Shown: positions 8,023 to 14,076 of the stretch, piece by piece | Layout: each line of letters starts with the position of its first letter | Position numbering within the stretch: the first letter of the stretch is position 1 | Source of the DNA: Chloroflexota bacterium | Lineage (GTDB): Bacteria; Chloroflexota; Anaerolineae; UBA1429 | DNA length: 14,076 bases | NCBI GenBank assembly: GCA_012513595.1 | Contig: JAAZBY010000447.1 | Span: 1 to 14,076 of the forward strand | Reading direction: 5' to 3' | Notes under the pieces: generated by a model | The model's database searches: none | What the model saw: only the letters and a program-made list of their open reading frames with translations | What the model was told of the DNA's origin: nothing | Position numbers and translations under genes: made by a program

Positions 8023-9795
8023 ATGTCTGCCAAAGGGTCAACGACCGATCGCAAGCTCGCCGCCTACCGGCGGGCCAAAGACACGCTTCCCCCCAAGTAC
8101 TGGCTGTGGCCCCTGTATGGGGCCGGGCTGGAAAGCCTGGGCCGCGAGGGCCAGCCCATCCAGGTAGAAATGCCCGAGCCGGGCCCCGACGATATCCTCG
8201 TCCGCCACGACGCGGTGGGGCTCTGCTTTTCAGACACCAAGATCATCACGGCCGGGCCCAACCACCCGCGCCTGAGCGGCCGCGACATGAAGGAGAACCC
8301 CGTGGTCATGGGCCACGAGGTGGCCCTGACGGTGATCAAGGCGGGGGCCAACCGCGCGGCGCAGTTCAAGCCGGGTGACCGCTACATCGTCCAGGCCGAT
8401 ATCATCTACAAGGGGCAGGGCCTGGCCTACGGATATGCCCTGCAGGGCGGCTTTTCGCAGTACAACATCGTCGGCAAGGAAGTGCTGGATGGCGACGAGG
8501 GCTGCTACCTGCTGCCCGTGCAGCCCACTACCGGCTATGCCCAGGCCGCGCTGACCGAGCCGTGGGCCTGCGTGACGGCCTCCTACGACGTCACCTACCG
8601 GGCCGGCTGGCTGCCGGGCGGCACGGTCCTCATCATCGGCGGTCCCGCCGCCCAGGCCGACGCGCAGATGGGCACCCCCTACGCCGGCGGCCAGCCGCCG
8701 GCCAAGGTGGTGGTGCTGGGCGCCCCGGGCGCCCTGCTGCAGGAGCTCGTCCGCCGCGCCAAGAAGGACGGCTTTGCCCTGGTCGACCTGCACGCCCGCA
8801 CCGACGAGTCGTTGGCCCAGGCACGCCAGGAGGCCGGCCCAGCCGGCTTTACGGACATCGTCTTCCTCGGCGCCGACCCCAGCCTCTACGCCGAGGTCGA
8901 GCCGCTGGCCGGCAAGGGCTGCCAGCTGAACCTGGTCGGAGACGCGGCCCTGCAGGGCCCCGCGCCGGTCGACGTCGGGCGGCTGCACTATGACCACCTG
9001 AGCCTGACGGGCACCACGTCGAGCGACCTGTCGCAGGCCTACCAGCCGATCCGCACGCAGCTCAAGCCTGGGGGCACGGCCCTCTTTATCGGCGCGGCCG
9101 GGCCCATGGGCCAGATGCACGTGCAGCGCGCCCTCCAGGCGGACAGCGGCCCACGCCTCATCGTGGCCACCGACCTCGACCCGGCGCGGCTGAACGCGCT
9201 GCAGACCAAGTACGCCGCGCTGATCGAGGCGCGGGCGGGCGTCTCGGAGTTCGTACCGCGCACCCCGGAGGGGGGCTCGCCGGCCGAGTTCAACGCCAGG
9301 CTGCTGGACCTTACCGGCGGCCAGGGGTATGACGACATCGTCGTCCTGGCGCCCAGCGCCCGGGTCATCGAAGGGGCCGTGCCGATGCTGGCTGCCGGCG
9401 GCATGATGAACATCTTTGCCGGCCTCACCCGCGGCACGCGCGCCAATATCGACCTGCGCTCCGTCTGCGAGCGAGGCGTGCGCTTTACCGGCACCAGCGG
9501 CTCGGCCATCCGCGACCTGCGCAACATGCTGGCCGCCGCCGAGGCCGGCACCCTGGACCCCGACCTCTCGGTCGCTGCCGTGAGCGGGTTCAGCGGGGTC
9601 AAGGTCGGCCTGGAGGGGGTCATCAGCCAGGCGTTCCCGGGCAAGGTGGTCCTCTATCCGCAGGTTCAGGACTTTCCGGTGACCCGGCTGGAGGACCTCA
9701 AGGACGTGCTGCCCGGCGTGTACGCCCTCTTGGGCCCGCAGCACTCCTGGACCGTCGAGGCCGAGGCCGAATTCCTCAAGGAGCTACTACCATGA
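8023..9795 (+). CDS. zinc-dependent alcohol dehydrogenase (SorE/MDR-like) with duplicated Rossmann domain
   Basis: This is a medium-chain dehydrogenase/reductase of 590 residues; ordinary members have about 340-410. The GroES-like N-terminal domain (about 30-195) keeps the catalytic zinc ligands Cys68 (GLCFSDTK), His98-Glu99 (GHEV) and Glu179 (TEPWACV). The Cys-rich structural zinc loop is not seen. Two Rossmann-like units follow. The first (about 199-345) begins GGTVLIIGG but has lost GxGxxG. The second (about 350-590) begins GGTALFIGAAGPMG with an intact glycine motif (357-363). Matching landmarks repeat 151-160 residues apart: GFTDIVFLG with GYDDIVVLA, and LTGTTSSDL with FTGTSGSAI. The closest functional family I recognise is L-sorbose-1-phosphate reductase, which makes glucitol-6-phosphate from L-sorbose-1-phosphate. 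The following SDR would suit that product. The last four bases overlap the next gene (ATGA), indicating coupling. Confidence 0.82.
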   Translation: MSAKGSTTDRKLAAYRRAKDTLPPKYWLWPLYGAGLESLGREGQPIQVEMPEPGPDDILVRHDAVGLCFSDTKIITAGPNHPRLSGRDMKENPVVMGHEVALTVIKAGANRAAQFKPGDRYIVQADIIYKGQGLAYGYALQGGFSQYNIVGKEVLDGDEGCYLLPVQPTTGYAQAALTEPWACVTASYDVTYRAGWLPGGTVLIIGGPAAQADAQMGTPYAGGQPPAKVVVLGAPGALLQELVRRAKKDGFALVDLHARTDESLAQARQEAGPAGFTDIVFLGADPSLYAEVEPLAGKGCQLNLVGDAALQGPAPVDVGRLHYDHLSLTGTTSSDLSQAYQPIRTQLKPGGTALFIGAAGPMGQMHVQRALQADSGPRLIVATDLDPARLNALQTKYAALIEARAGVSEFVPRTPEGGSPAEFNARLLDLTGGQGYDDIVVLAPSARVIEGAVPMLAAGGMMNIFAGLTRGTRANIDLRSVCERGVRFTGTSGSAIRDLRNMLAAAEAGTLDPDLSVAAVSGFSGVKVGLEGVISQAFPGKVVLYPQVQDFPVTRLEDLKDVLPGVYALLGPQHSWTVEAEAEFLKELLP

Positions 9796-10589
9796 CTGAC
9801 GCACGCCGCCTAGTAGGAAAAGTCGCCATCGTAACCGGCTCCGGCCAGGGCCTTGGAGAGGCCCTGGCTGAGCGGCTGGCCCGCGAGGGCGCCCACGTGG
9901 TGGTGGCCGACATCGCCGACGACAAGGCCCAGGCGGTGGCCACCCGCATCGCCGCCGAGTACGGCGTGCAGTCGTTCGCCGCGCACGTCGACGTCACCAA
10001 GCTCGAGCAGTGTGAGGCCGTGGTCGCCGAGACCGTGGCCCGCCTCGGGCGGCTGGACATCTGCGTCTCGAACGCCGGCGTGCTCTTTGCCGGCGCCGTC
10101 GACGAGATCGACCCGGCCCGCTGGCGCCTGGTGATGGACGTCAACCTGCTGGGCTACTTTCACATGGCCCGCGCCGCCGTCGGCCCGATGAAGGCGCAAA
10201 AGAGCGGGGCGATCATCCAGATCAACAGCAAGTCGGGCAAGAAGGGCAGCGGCAAGAACTCGGCCTATGCCACCAGCAAGTTCGCCGGCATCGGCCTCAC
10301 CCAGAGCCTGGCGCTGGAGCTGGCCGCCGAGGGGATCCGCGTGAACGCCATCTGCCCCGGCAACCTGCTCGACTCACCCCTGTGGGTCGACTCGCTCTAC
10401 TCCCAGTATGCCAAGCGCTGGGGCATCACCGAGGCGGAGGTTCGCCAGCGCTACCTGGACCAGGTGCCCATGGGCCGCGGCTGCACCTACCAGGACGTGG
10501 CCAACGTCCTGGTCTTCCTGGCTTCTGACGAGGCCTCCTACATGACCGGGCAGGCGATCAACGTCACCGGCGGGCAGGAGATGAACTAG
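9792..10589 (+). CDS. sorbitol-6-phosphate 2-dehydrogenase-like SDR
   Basis: This is a short-chain dehydrogenase/reductase of 265 residues. The NAD-binding TGSGQGLG begins at residue 15 and NAG is at 94-96. The catalytic set is Ser146, Tyr159 and Lys163 (YATSK). Its C-terminal half strongly resembles E. coli SrlD as I remember it: INSKSGK, KFAGIGLTQSLALELA, GNLLDSP, QYAKRWGI, VPMGRGCTYQDV and TGQAINVTGGQ. SrlD oxidises D-glucitol-6-phosphate to fructose-6-phosphate, and SorD does the same in L-sorbose use. The upstream SorE-like dehydrogenase would produce this substrate, so the two could move a ketose phosphate to fructose-6-phosphate through a hexitol phosphate. AAGGAG (9778-9783) and the 4-bp overlap with the preceding gene support the start. 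The SDR half of fused rhamnulose-1-phosphate aldolase/dehydrogenases is a more distant alternative. Confidence 0.87.
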   Translation: MTDARRLVGKVAIVTGSGQGLGEALAERLAREGAHVVVADIADDKAQAVATRIAAEYGVQSFAAHVDVTKLEQCEAVVAETVARLGRLDICVSNAGVLFAGAVDEIDPARWRLVMDVNLLGYFHMARAAVGPMKAQKSGAIIQINSKSGKKGSGKNSAYATSKFAGIGLTQSLALELAAEGIRVNAICPGNLLDSPLWVDSLYSQYAKRWGITEAEVRQRYLDQVPMGRGCTYQDVANVLVFLASDEASYMTGQAINVTGGQEMN

Positions 10590-10591
10590 GC

Positions 10592-11776
10592 ATGGCCAGC
10601 CGGGCGGTGATCATCGGGGCGGGGAACGTCGGCCGCGGCTTTCTGGGGCAGCTCTTTAGCGAATCCGGCTATGACGTCGTCTTTGTCGACCTCGACCGGC
10701 CCCTGATCGAGGCGCTCCGTGCGCGGGGCGCCTACACCGTCCGCCTGGTGGACAACGCCGGCCTGGAGGAGGTGCGCGTGGCCCCGGTGACGGGGCTACT
10801 GTCCTCCGACGGGGACGCGGTGGCCGAAGCGATCGCCTCGGCCACGCTGGCGGCCACGGCCGTGGGCGCCCGGGCCCTGCCCAGCATCGCCCCTCTGCTG
10901 GCCGAGGGGATCGCCCGCCGCGCCGAGCGCGACGTGGCCGAGCCCCTGAACATCATCGTCTGTGAGAACCTGGCTGACGCCGCCACGACGCTGCGCAACC
11001 TGGTGGCCGCCCACCTGCCGGAGGCCGCCCACGCCTACCTCGCCGAGCGCGTCGGCTGGGTCGACACCGTCATCGGCCGCATGGTGCCGGAGTTGCCCGC
11101 GGCCCTGCGCGCCGCGGACCCCTCGCTGATCATCGTCGAGCCGTACAAGGTTCTGCCGGTGGACCGCGCCGCATGGGTGGGGCCGCTGCCGCCGATCGTG
11201 GGGCTGGAGCCGGCCGAAGCCTTCGCGGTCTACACGGCGCGCAAGCTCTACCTGCACAACGCCGGGCACGCCGTGCTCGGCTACCTGGGGTACCGCCGGG
11301 GCTGTGCCCTCGGCTACCAGGCGCTCGATGACCCCGTCATCCGCCCGATCCTCGAGGCCGCCCTCGACGAGGCGCTGCGCGGCATCGTGGCGCGGTACGA
11401 GGCCGACGAGGCCTGGCTCCGCGCACACGTGGCGGACCTCCTGGCCCGCTTTGCCAACCGCGTCCTGGCCGACCCGGTGACCCGCCTGGCCCGCGACCCC
11501 CTGCGCAAGCTGGCCCCCAGCGACCGGCTGGTGGGCGCCGCGCGCATCGCCGGGTACGCCGGCCTCGTGCCGGTGAACCTGGCCTGGGGCATTGCCGGGG
11601 CGCTGGCCTACGACGAGGCCTCTGACCCGCGGGCCGTCGAGCTGCAGCGCCGCATCGCGGCCGAGGGGGTCGAACGGGTGCTGGCCGACGTCTGCGCCAT
11701 CCGCCCGGAGGAGCCGCTGGGGGTGGCCACGCTGGTGCGCTATCGCCTCCTCTGCGAGGGGGAGGAGTGGGCGTGA
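10592..11776 (+). CDS. mannitol-1-phosphate 5-dehydrogenase-like (polyol-specific long-chain dehydrogenase)
   Basis: This is an NAD-dependent dehydrogenase of the mannitol dehydrogenase family (394 residues; E. coli MtlD has 382). An N-terminal Rossmann motif, GAGNVGRGFLG, starts at residue 9. The central block RKLYLHNAGHAVLGYLGY supplies the Lys218, Asn223 and His226 that form the family's active site. CENLADA and VDTVIGRMVP are further family landmarks. MtlD interconverts mannitol-1-phosphate and fructose-6-phosphate. No PTS mannitol transporter or mannitol kinase is seen, so another hexitol- or uronate-type substrate is possible. The gene sits 2 bp after the SDR stop, with AGGAG (10576-10580) inside that gene as SD, and its stop overlaps the next start (GTGA). 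With the two preceding genes it forms a run of three oxidoreductases whose families all touch hexitol phosphates. Confidence 0.88.
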   Translation: MASRAVIIGAGNVGRGFLGQLFSESGYDVVFVDLDRPLIEALRARGAYTVRLVDNAGLEEVRVAPVTGLLSSDGDAVAEAIASATLAATAVGARALPSIAPLLAEGIARRAERDVAEPLNIIVCENLADAATTLRNLVAAHLPEAAHAYLAERVGWVDTVIGRMVPELPAALRAADPSLIIVEPYKVLPVDRAAWVGPLPPIVGLEPAEAFAVYTARKLYLHNAGHAVLGYLGYRRGCALGYQALDDPVIRPILEAALDEALRGIVARYEADEAWLRAHVADLLARFANRVLADPVTRLARDPLRKLAPSDRLVGAARIAGYAGLVPVNLAWGIAGALAYDEASDPRAVELQRRIAAEGVERVLADVCAIRPEEPLGVATLVRYRLLCEGEEWA

Positions 11777-12702
11777 TCGTCACCGTCACCCTGAACCCCT
11801 CGCTGGACCGCACGCTGCACTTCCCGGGCGTGCGCATCGGGGCGCTGAACCGGGCCACCCGGTCGCGCGTGGACCTCAGCGGCAAGGGCGTGAACGTCTC
11901 CATAGCCCTGCGAGAGTTCGGGCTGGAATCGGTCATGACCGGCTTTGTGGCCGGGCGCTTTGGGGGCATCCTCGCCGAGGGCCTGCGCGAGGCGGGCTAC
12001 GCGACCGAGTTCCTGGAGGTCCCCGGAGAGACACGCTCGAACATCACCGTGATCGACGATGCCTCCGGCGTCACCACCAAGCTGAATGAGCCGGGGCCCT
12101 GCGTGGCGGAGGGGGACCTCCGCGCCCTGGAGGGGCTGCTGGCCGGGAGGCTGGGGGCCGGGGACGTGTGTATCCTTTCCGGCAGCCTGCCCCGCGGCGC
12201 GCCGGACGATACCTATGCGCGGCTGGTGCGCCTCTTGGGGGCGGGAGGGATCCGCGTGGTGCTCGACTCCAGCGGGGAGCCGTTCCGGCTGGGCTGCGCG
12301 GCCGGGCCTGACTTGGTCAAGCCGAACGCCGTCGAGGCGGGCGAGCTGCTCGGCCGGGCCGTGGCGCCCGACAGCCGTCTGGCCGGGGACCTGCAGAGCA
12401 TGCTGGCCCTCGGGCCGCGGCGGGTGCTCCTCTCGCTCGACGCGCGCGGCGCCGCCTGGGCCGCTGCGGCGGGCGCCTGGTATGCCGAGGCGCCGGCCAT
12501 CACCGAGGTGAGCGCCGTGGGCGCCGGGGATGCCCTGCTGAGCGGGGCGCTGTGGGCCGAGTCTCAGGGGCTCGCCGCGCCGGAGGCGCTCCGCTGGGGG
12601 GTCGCGGCGGGCACCGCGGCGGCCATGGGCCAGGGCTCGGCCATGCCGGCCAAGAGCCTGGTCCGCCAGGTATACGAGGAGGTTCGCGTCCGCGCGCTGT
12701 AG
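11773..12702 (+). CDS. PfkB-family kinase, 1-phosphofructokinase / tagatose-6-phosphate kinase type
   Basis: This ribokinase-fold sugar-phosphate kinase has about 310 residues, the usual FruK/LacC size. It begins VIVTVTLNPSLDRTL, the normal FruK/LacC opening, which is why GTG at 11773 is preferred over GTG at 11767. GGAGGA (11761-11766) lies 6 nt upstream, and the GTGA overlap with the mtlD-like stop suggests coupling. SGKGVNVSIAL is the N-terminal PfkB signature. NEPG is the substrate/lid loop. The C-terminal VGAGD puts the catalytic base at Asp253. The expected reaction is ATP-dependent phosphorylation of fructose-1-phosphate or tagatose-6-phosphate to the 1,6-bisphosphate; fructose-6-phosphate is also possible. 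As the last gene of the seven-gene unit it would deliver a bisphosphate to glycolysis. No FruBA-type PTS is nearby, so fructose-1-phosphate is not an obvious source. Confidence 0.88.
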   Translation: MIVTVTLNPSLDRTLHFPGVRIGALNRATRSRVDLSGKGVNVSIALREFGLESVMTGFVAGRFGGILAEGLREAGYATEFLEVPGETRSNITVIDDASGVTTKLNEPGPCVAEGDLRALEGLLAGRLGAGDVCILSGSLPRGAPDDTYARLVRLLGAGGIRVVLDSSGEPFRLGCAAGPDLVKPNAVEAGELLGRAVAPDSRLAGDLQSMLALGPRRVLLSLDARGAAWAAAAGAWYAEAPAITEVSAVGAGDALLSGALWAESQGLAAPEALRWGVAAGTAAAMGQGSAMPAKSLVRQVYEEVRVRAL

Positions 12703-12747
12703 GCGCGGGCGCATCCATACAGGGAGATCGGCGTGCGCCCCCGCGGC
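12702..12747 (+). terminator. imperfect GC hairpin after the PfkB kinase gene
   Basis: GGGCGCA (12707-12713) pairs with TGCGCCC (12734-12740), and three further pairs can form outside a 2-nt bulge (CGC 12704-12706 with GCG 12743-12745). The loop is 20 nt and there is no T-run. It may weakly separate the kinase transcript from the E1 gene. Confidence 0.25.
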
Positions 12748-12777
12748 GCCGCCATAGCACATCAGAGAAGGTCAACC

Positions 12778-14076
12778 ATGACAGACAAGACGATCACTGG
12801 CCCGAGGGAACTGGAGAAGAGCGAACTGCTCGAGATCTACCGGCAGATGTGGGAGATCCGCCTCTTTGAAGACAAGGTCTACGACCTCCTCGGAGAGAAC
12901 ATCATCAAGGGGGCCTCGCACCTGTACGCCGGGCAGGAAGCCGTGGCGACGGGCGCCATCGCCGCCCTGCGTGACGACGACCTGATCACCTCCACCCATC
13001 GCGGCCATGGGCACTGCCACGCCCGCGGAGACGCCCTGGCAGAGGGCGCCGTCGCCAAGCAGGAGCACCTGAACAAGATGATGGCCGAGCTGTGCGGCCG
13101 CGCCACCGGCTACTGCTCCGGGCGGGGCGGCTCGATGCACATCGCCGACGTGGAAAGGGGCAACCTCGGCGCCACGGGCATCGTGGGCGGGAACATCCCG
13201 GTAGCCACCGGCGCGGCCCTGTCGATGAAGTTGCAGGGTGAGGACCGCGTGGTGCTCTGCTTCTTTGGCGATGGCGCCACCAACACCGGCAACTTTCACG
13301 AATCGCTGAACGTGGCCTCCGCCTGGACGCTGCCCGTCGTCTACGTCGTGGAGAACAACCTCTACGGCATGTCGGTGCCCTTTGCCAACGTCTCGGCGCA
13401 GACCGACGTGGCCGCGCGCGCGGCGGCGTACGACATGCCCGGCGTGGTGGTGGACGGCATGGACCCGGTGGCCGTCTACGAGGCCGTCTCCGCGGCCACC
13501 GAGCGGGCCCGCCGCGGTGAGGGCCCCACGCTGGTGGAGTGCAAGACCTACCGCTGGTATGGGCACTCCCGCTCTGACCCCCGCAAGTACCGCACCAAGG
13601 AAGAGGAGCAGTCCTGGCGCGACCGTGACCCGCTCAAGACCGAACGCCAGCGTCTGCTGGAGGCCGGCATCGCCACCGCCGACGAGCTGGACGCCATCGA
13701 GGACCGCGCCGAGCAGGCCATCGACACCGCCACCGAGTTCGCCCTGGCCTCGTCGATGCCCGACCCGGCCGAGGTGGAGCGCGATGTGTACGTGCTGACC
13801 CAGCCGACGCCGGCCGAGCTCGAGGCGGAGCGCCGCCTCCGCGAGCGGGTGCGCCGCGACCCGGCAAGCATGCCCGAAAAGACCTACTGGGAGGCGATCC
13901 GCGACGCCCTTCGCGAAGAGATGATCCGCGATCCGCGCGTCTTTATCATGGGCGAGGACGTGGGCCTCTACGGCGGCGCCTACGGGGCCACCCGCGGGCT
14001 GGTTGACGAGTTCGGCGGCGAGCGCGTCATCGACACGCCCATCTCTGAGGCGCTCATCGGCGGCGCGGCCGTCGGC
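12778..14076 (+). CDS. fused E1 alpha/beta thiamine-dependent 2-oxoacid dehydrogenase (3' truncated by window edge)
   Basis: This is the E1 component of a pyruvate, acetoin or branched-chain 2-oxoacid dehydrogenase, which decarboxylates the oxoacid and hands the acyl group to a lipoyl E2. The frame is open for 433 codons to the window end. Residues 1 to about 335 are E1 alpha: [38 protein letters not shown] motif GDGATNTG (GDG 164-166) with ENN at 192-194, and [13 protein letters not shown] near the phosphorylation-loop position. A charged linker (about 340-368) leads without a stop into E1 beta, which begins [19 protein letters not shown] has the conserved Glu393, and DTPISE follows. Free E1 alpha usually ends where this linker begins. 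GAGAAGG (12765-12771) is a good SD for the ATG at 12778. I expect the rest of E1 beta and perhaps E2 downstream. The substrate is uncertain; pyruvate or acetoin is most likely. Confidence 0.92.
   Translation, partial: MTDKTITGPRELEKSELLEIYRQMWEIRLFEDKVYDLLGENIIKGASHLYAGQEAVATGAIAALRDDDLITSTHRGHGHCHARGDALAEGAVAKQEHLNKMMAELCGRATGYCSGRGGSMHIADVERGNLGATGIVGGNIPVATGAALSMKLQGEDRVVLCFFGDGATNTGNFHESLNVASAWTLPVVYVVENNLYGMSVPFANVSAQTDVAARAAAYDMPGVVVDGMDPVAVYEAVSAATERARRGEGPTLVECKTYRWYGHSRSDPRKYRTKEEEQSWRDRDPLKTERQRLLEAGIATADELDAIEDRAEQAIDTATEFALASSMPDPAEVERDVYVLTQPTPAELEAERRLRERVRRDPASMPEKTYWEAIRDALREEMIRDPRVFIMGEDVGLYGGAYGATRGLVDEFGGERVIDTPISEALIGGAAVG

Noticed and set aside
8230..9744. 504-codon open frame on the minus strand
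   Set aside because: It lies wholly antisense to the zinc dehydrogenase gene, has no recognisable motif and is rich in Gly/Arg/His/Val/Gln, as expected from the complement of GC-rich coding DNA.

Overview
This is a GC-rich bacterial window, fully coding on the plus strand, with very short gene gaps, strong Shine-Dalgarno sequences and several overlapping stop/start pairs. It looks like a chromosomal sugar-catabolism locus. No phage, IS, CRISPR, tRNA or rRNA was seen. The gene repertoire and base composition (split transketolase, PepF-type peptidase, Pseudomonas-stutzeri-type L-rhamnose isomerase, fused E1 alpha/beta) would fit a high-GC member of the Chloroflexota or a similar deep-branching lineage. 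That assignment is a guess from gene style, not something the sequence proves.

Layout. (1) 1-4831: the 3' part of a transketolase N-terminal subunit, overlapped by its C-terminal subunit; then an M3-family oligoendopeptidase and a cytoplasmic GH29 alpha-L-fucosidase. (2) 4832-5149: the only long gap. It holds two GC-rich inverted repeats and two good sigma70-type promoters facing right. (3) 5150-12702: a compact seven-gene unit. In order it encodes a DeoR regulator, an L-rhamnose-isomerase-family enzyme, a class II aldolase, an unusually long zinc alcohol dehydrogenase related to L-sorbose-1-phosphate reductase, a sorbitol-6-phosphate 2-dehydrogenase-like SDR, a mannitol-1-phosphate 5-dehydrogenase-like enzyme and a PfkB-family ketose-phosphate kinase. 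(4) 12778-14076: the start of a thiamine-diphosphate 2-oxoacid dehydrogenase in which E1 alpha and E1 beta are one polypeptide, running off the right edge.

How the genes may work together (inference). The fucosidase can release L-fucose from oligosaccharides. The isomerase would turn an aldose into a ketose and the aldolase would split a ketose-1-phosphate. The three dehydrogenases (SorE-, SrlD- and MtlD-like) belong to families that interconvert ketose phosphates and hexitol phosphates around fructose-6-phosphate. The PfkB kinase would make a bisphosphate for glycolysis, with transketolase and the pyruvate-type dehydrogenase further down. This mixture of a deoxyhexose module and a hexitol-phosphate module under one DeoR gene does not match any standard operon I know. 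No transporter or first-step sugar kinase is visible, so the real substrate is open.

The points most worth a second look are the mixed operon itself, the 590-residue dehydrogenase with an apparent duplicated Rossmann domain, and the 14-bp palindrome that encloses a promoter -35 box.
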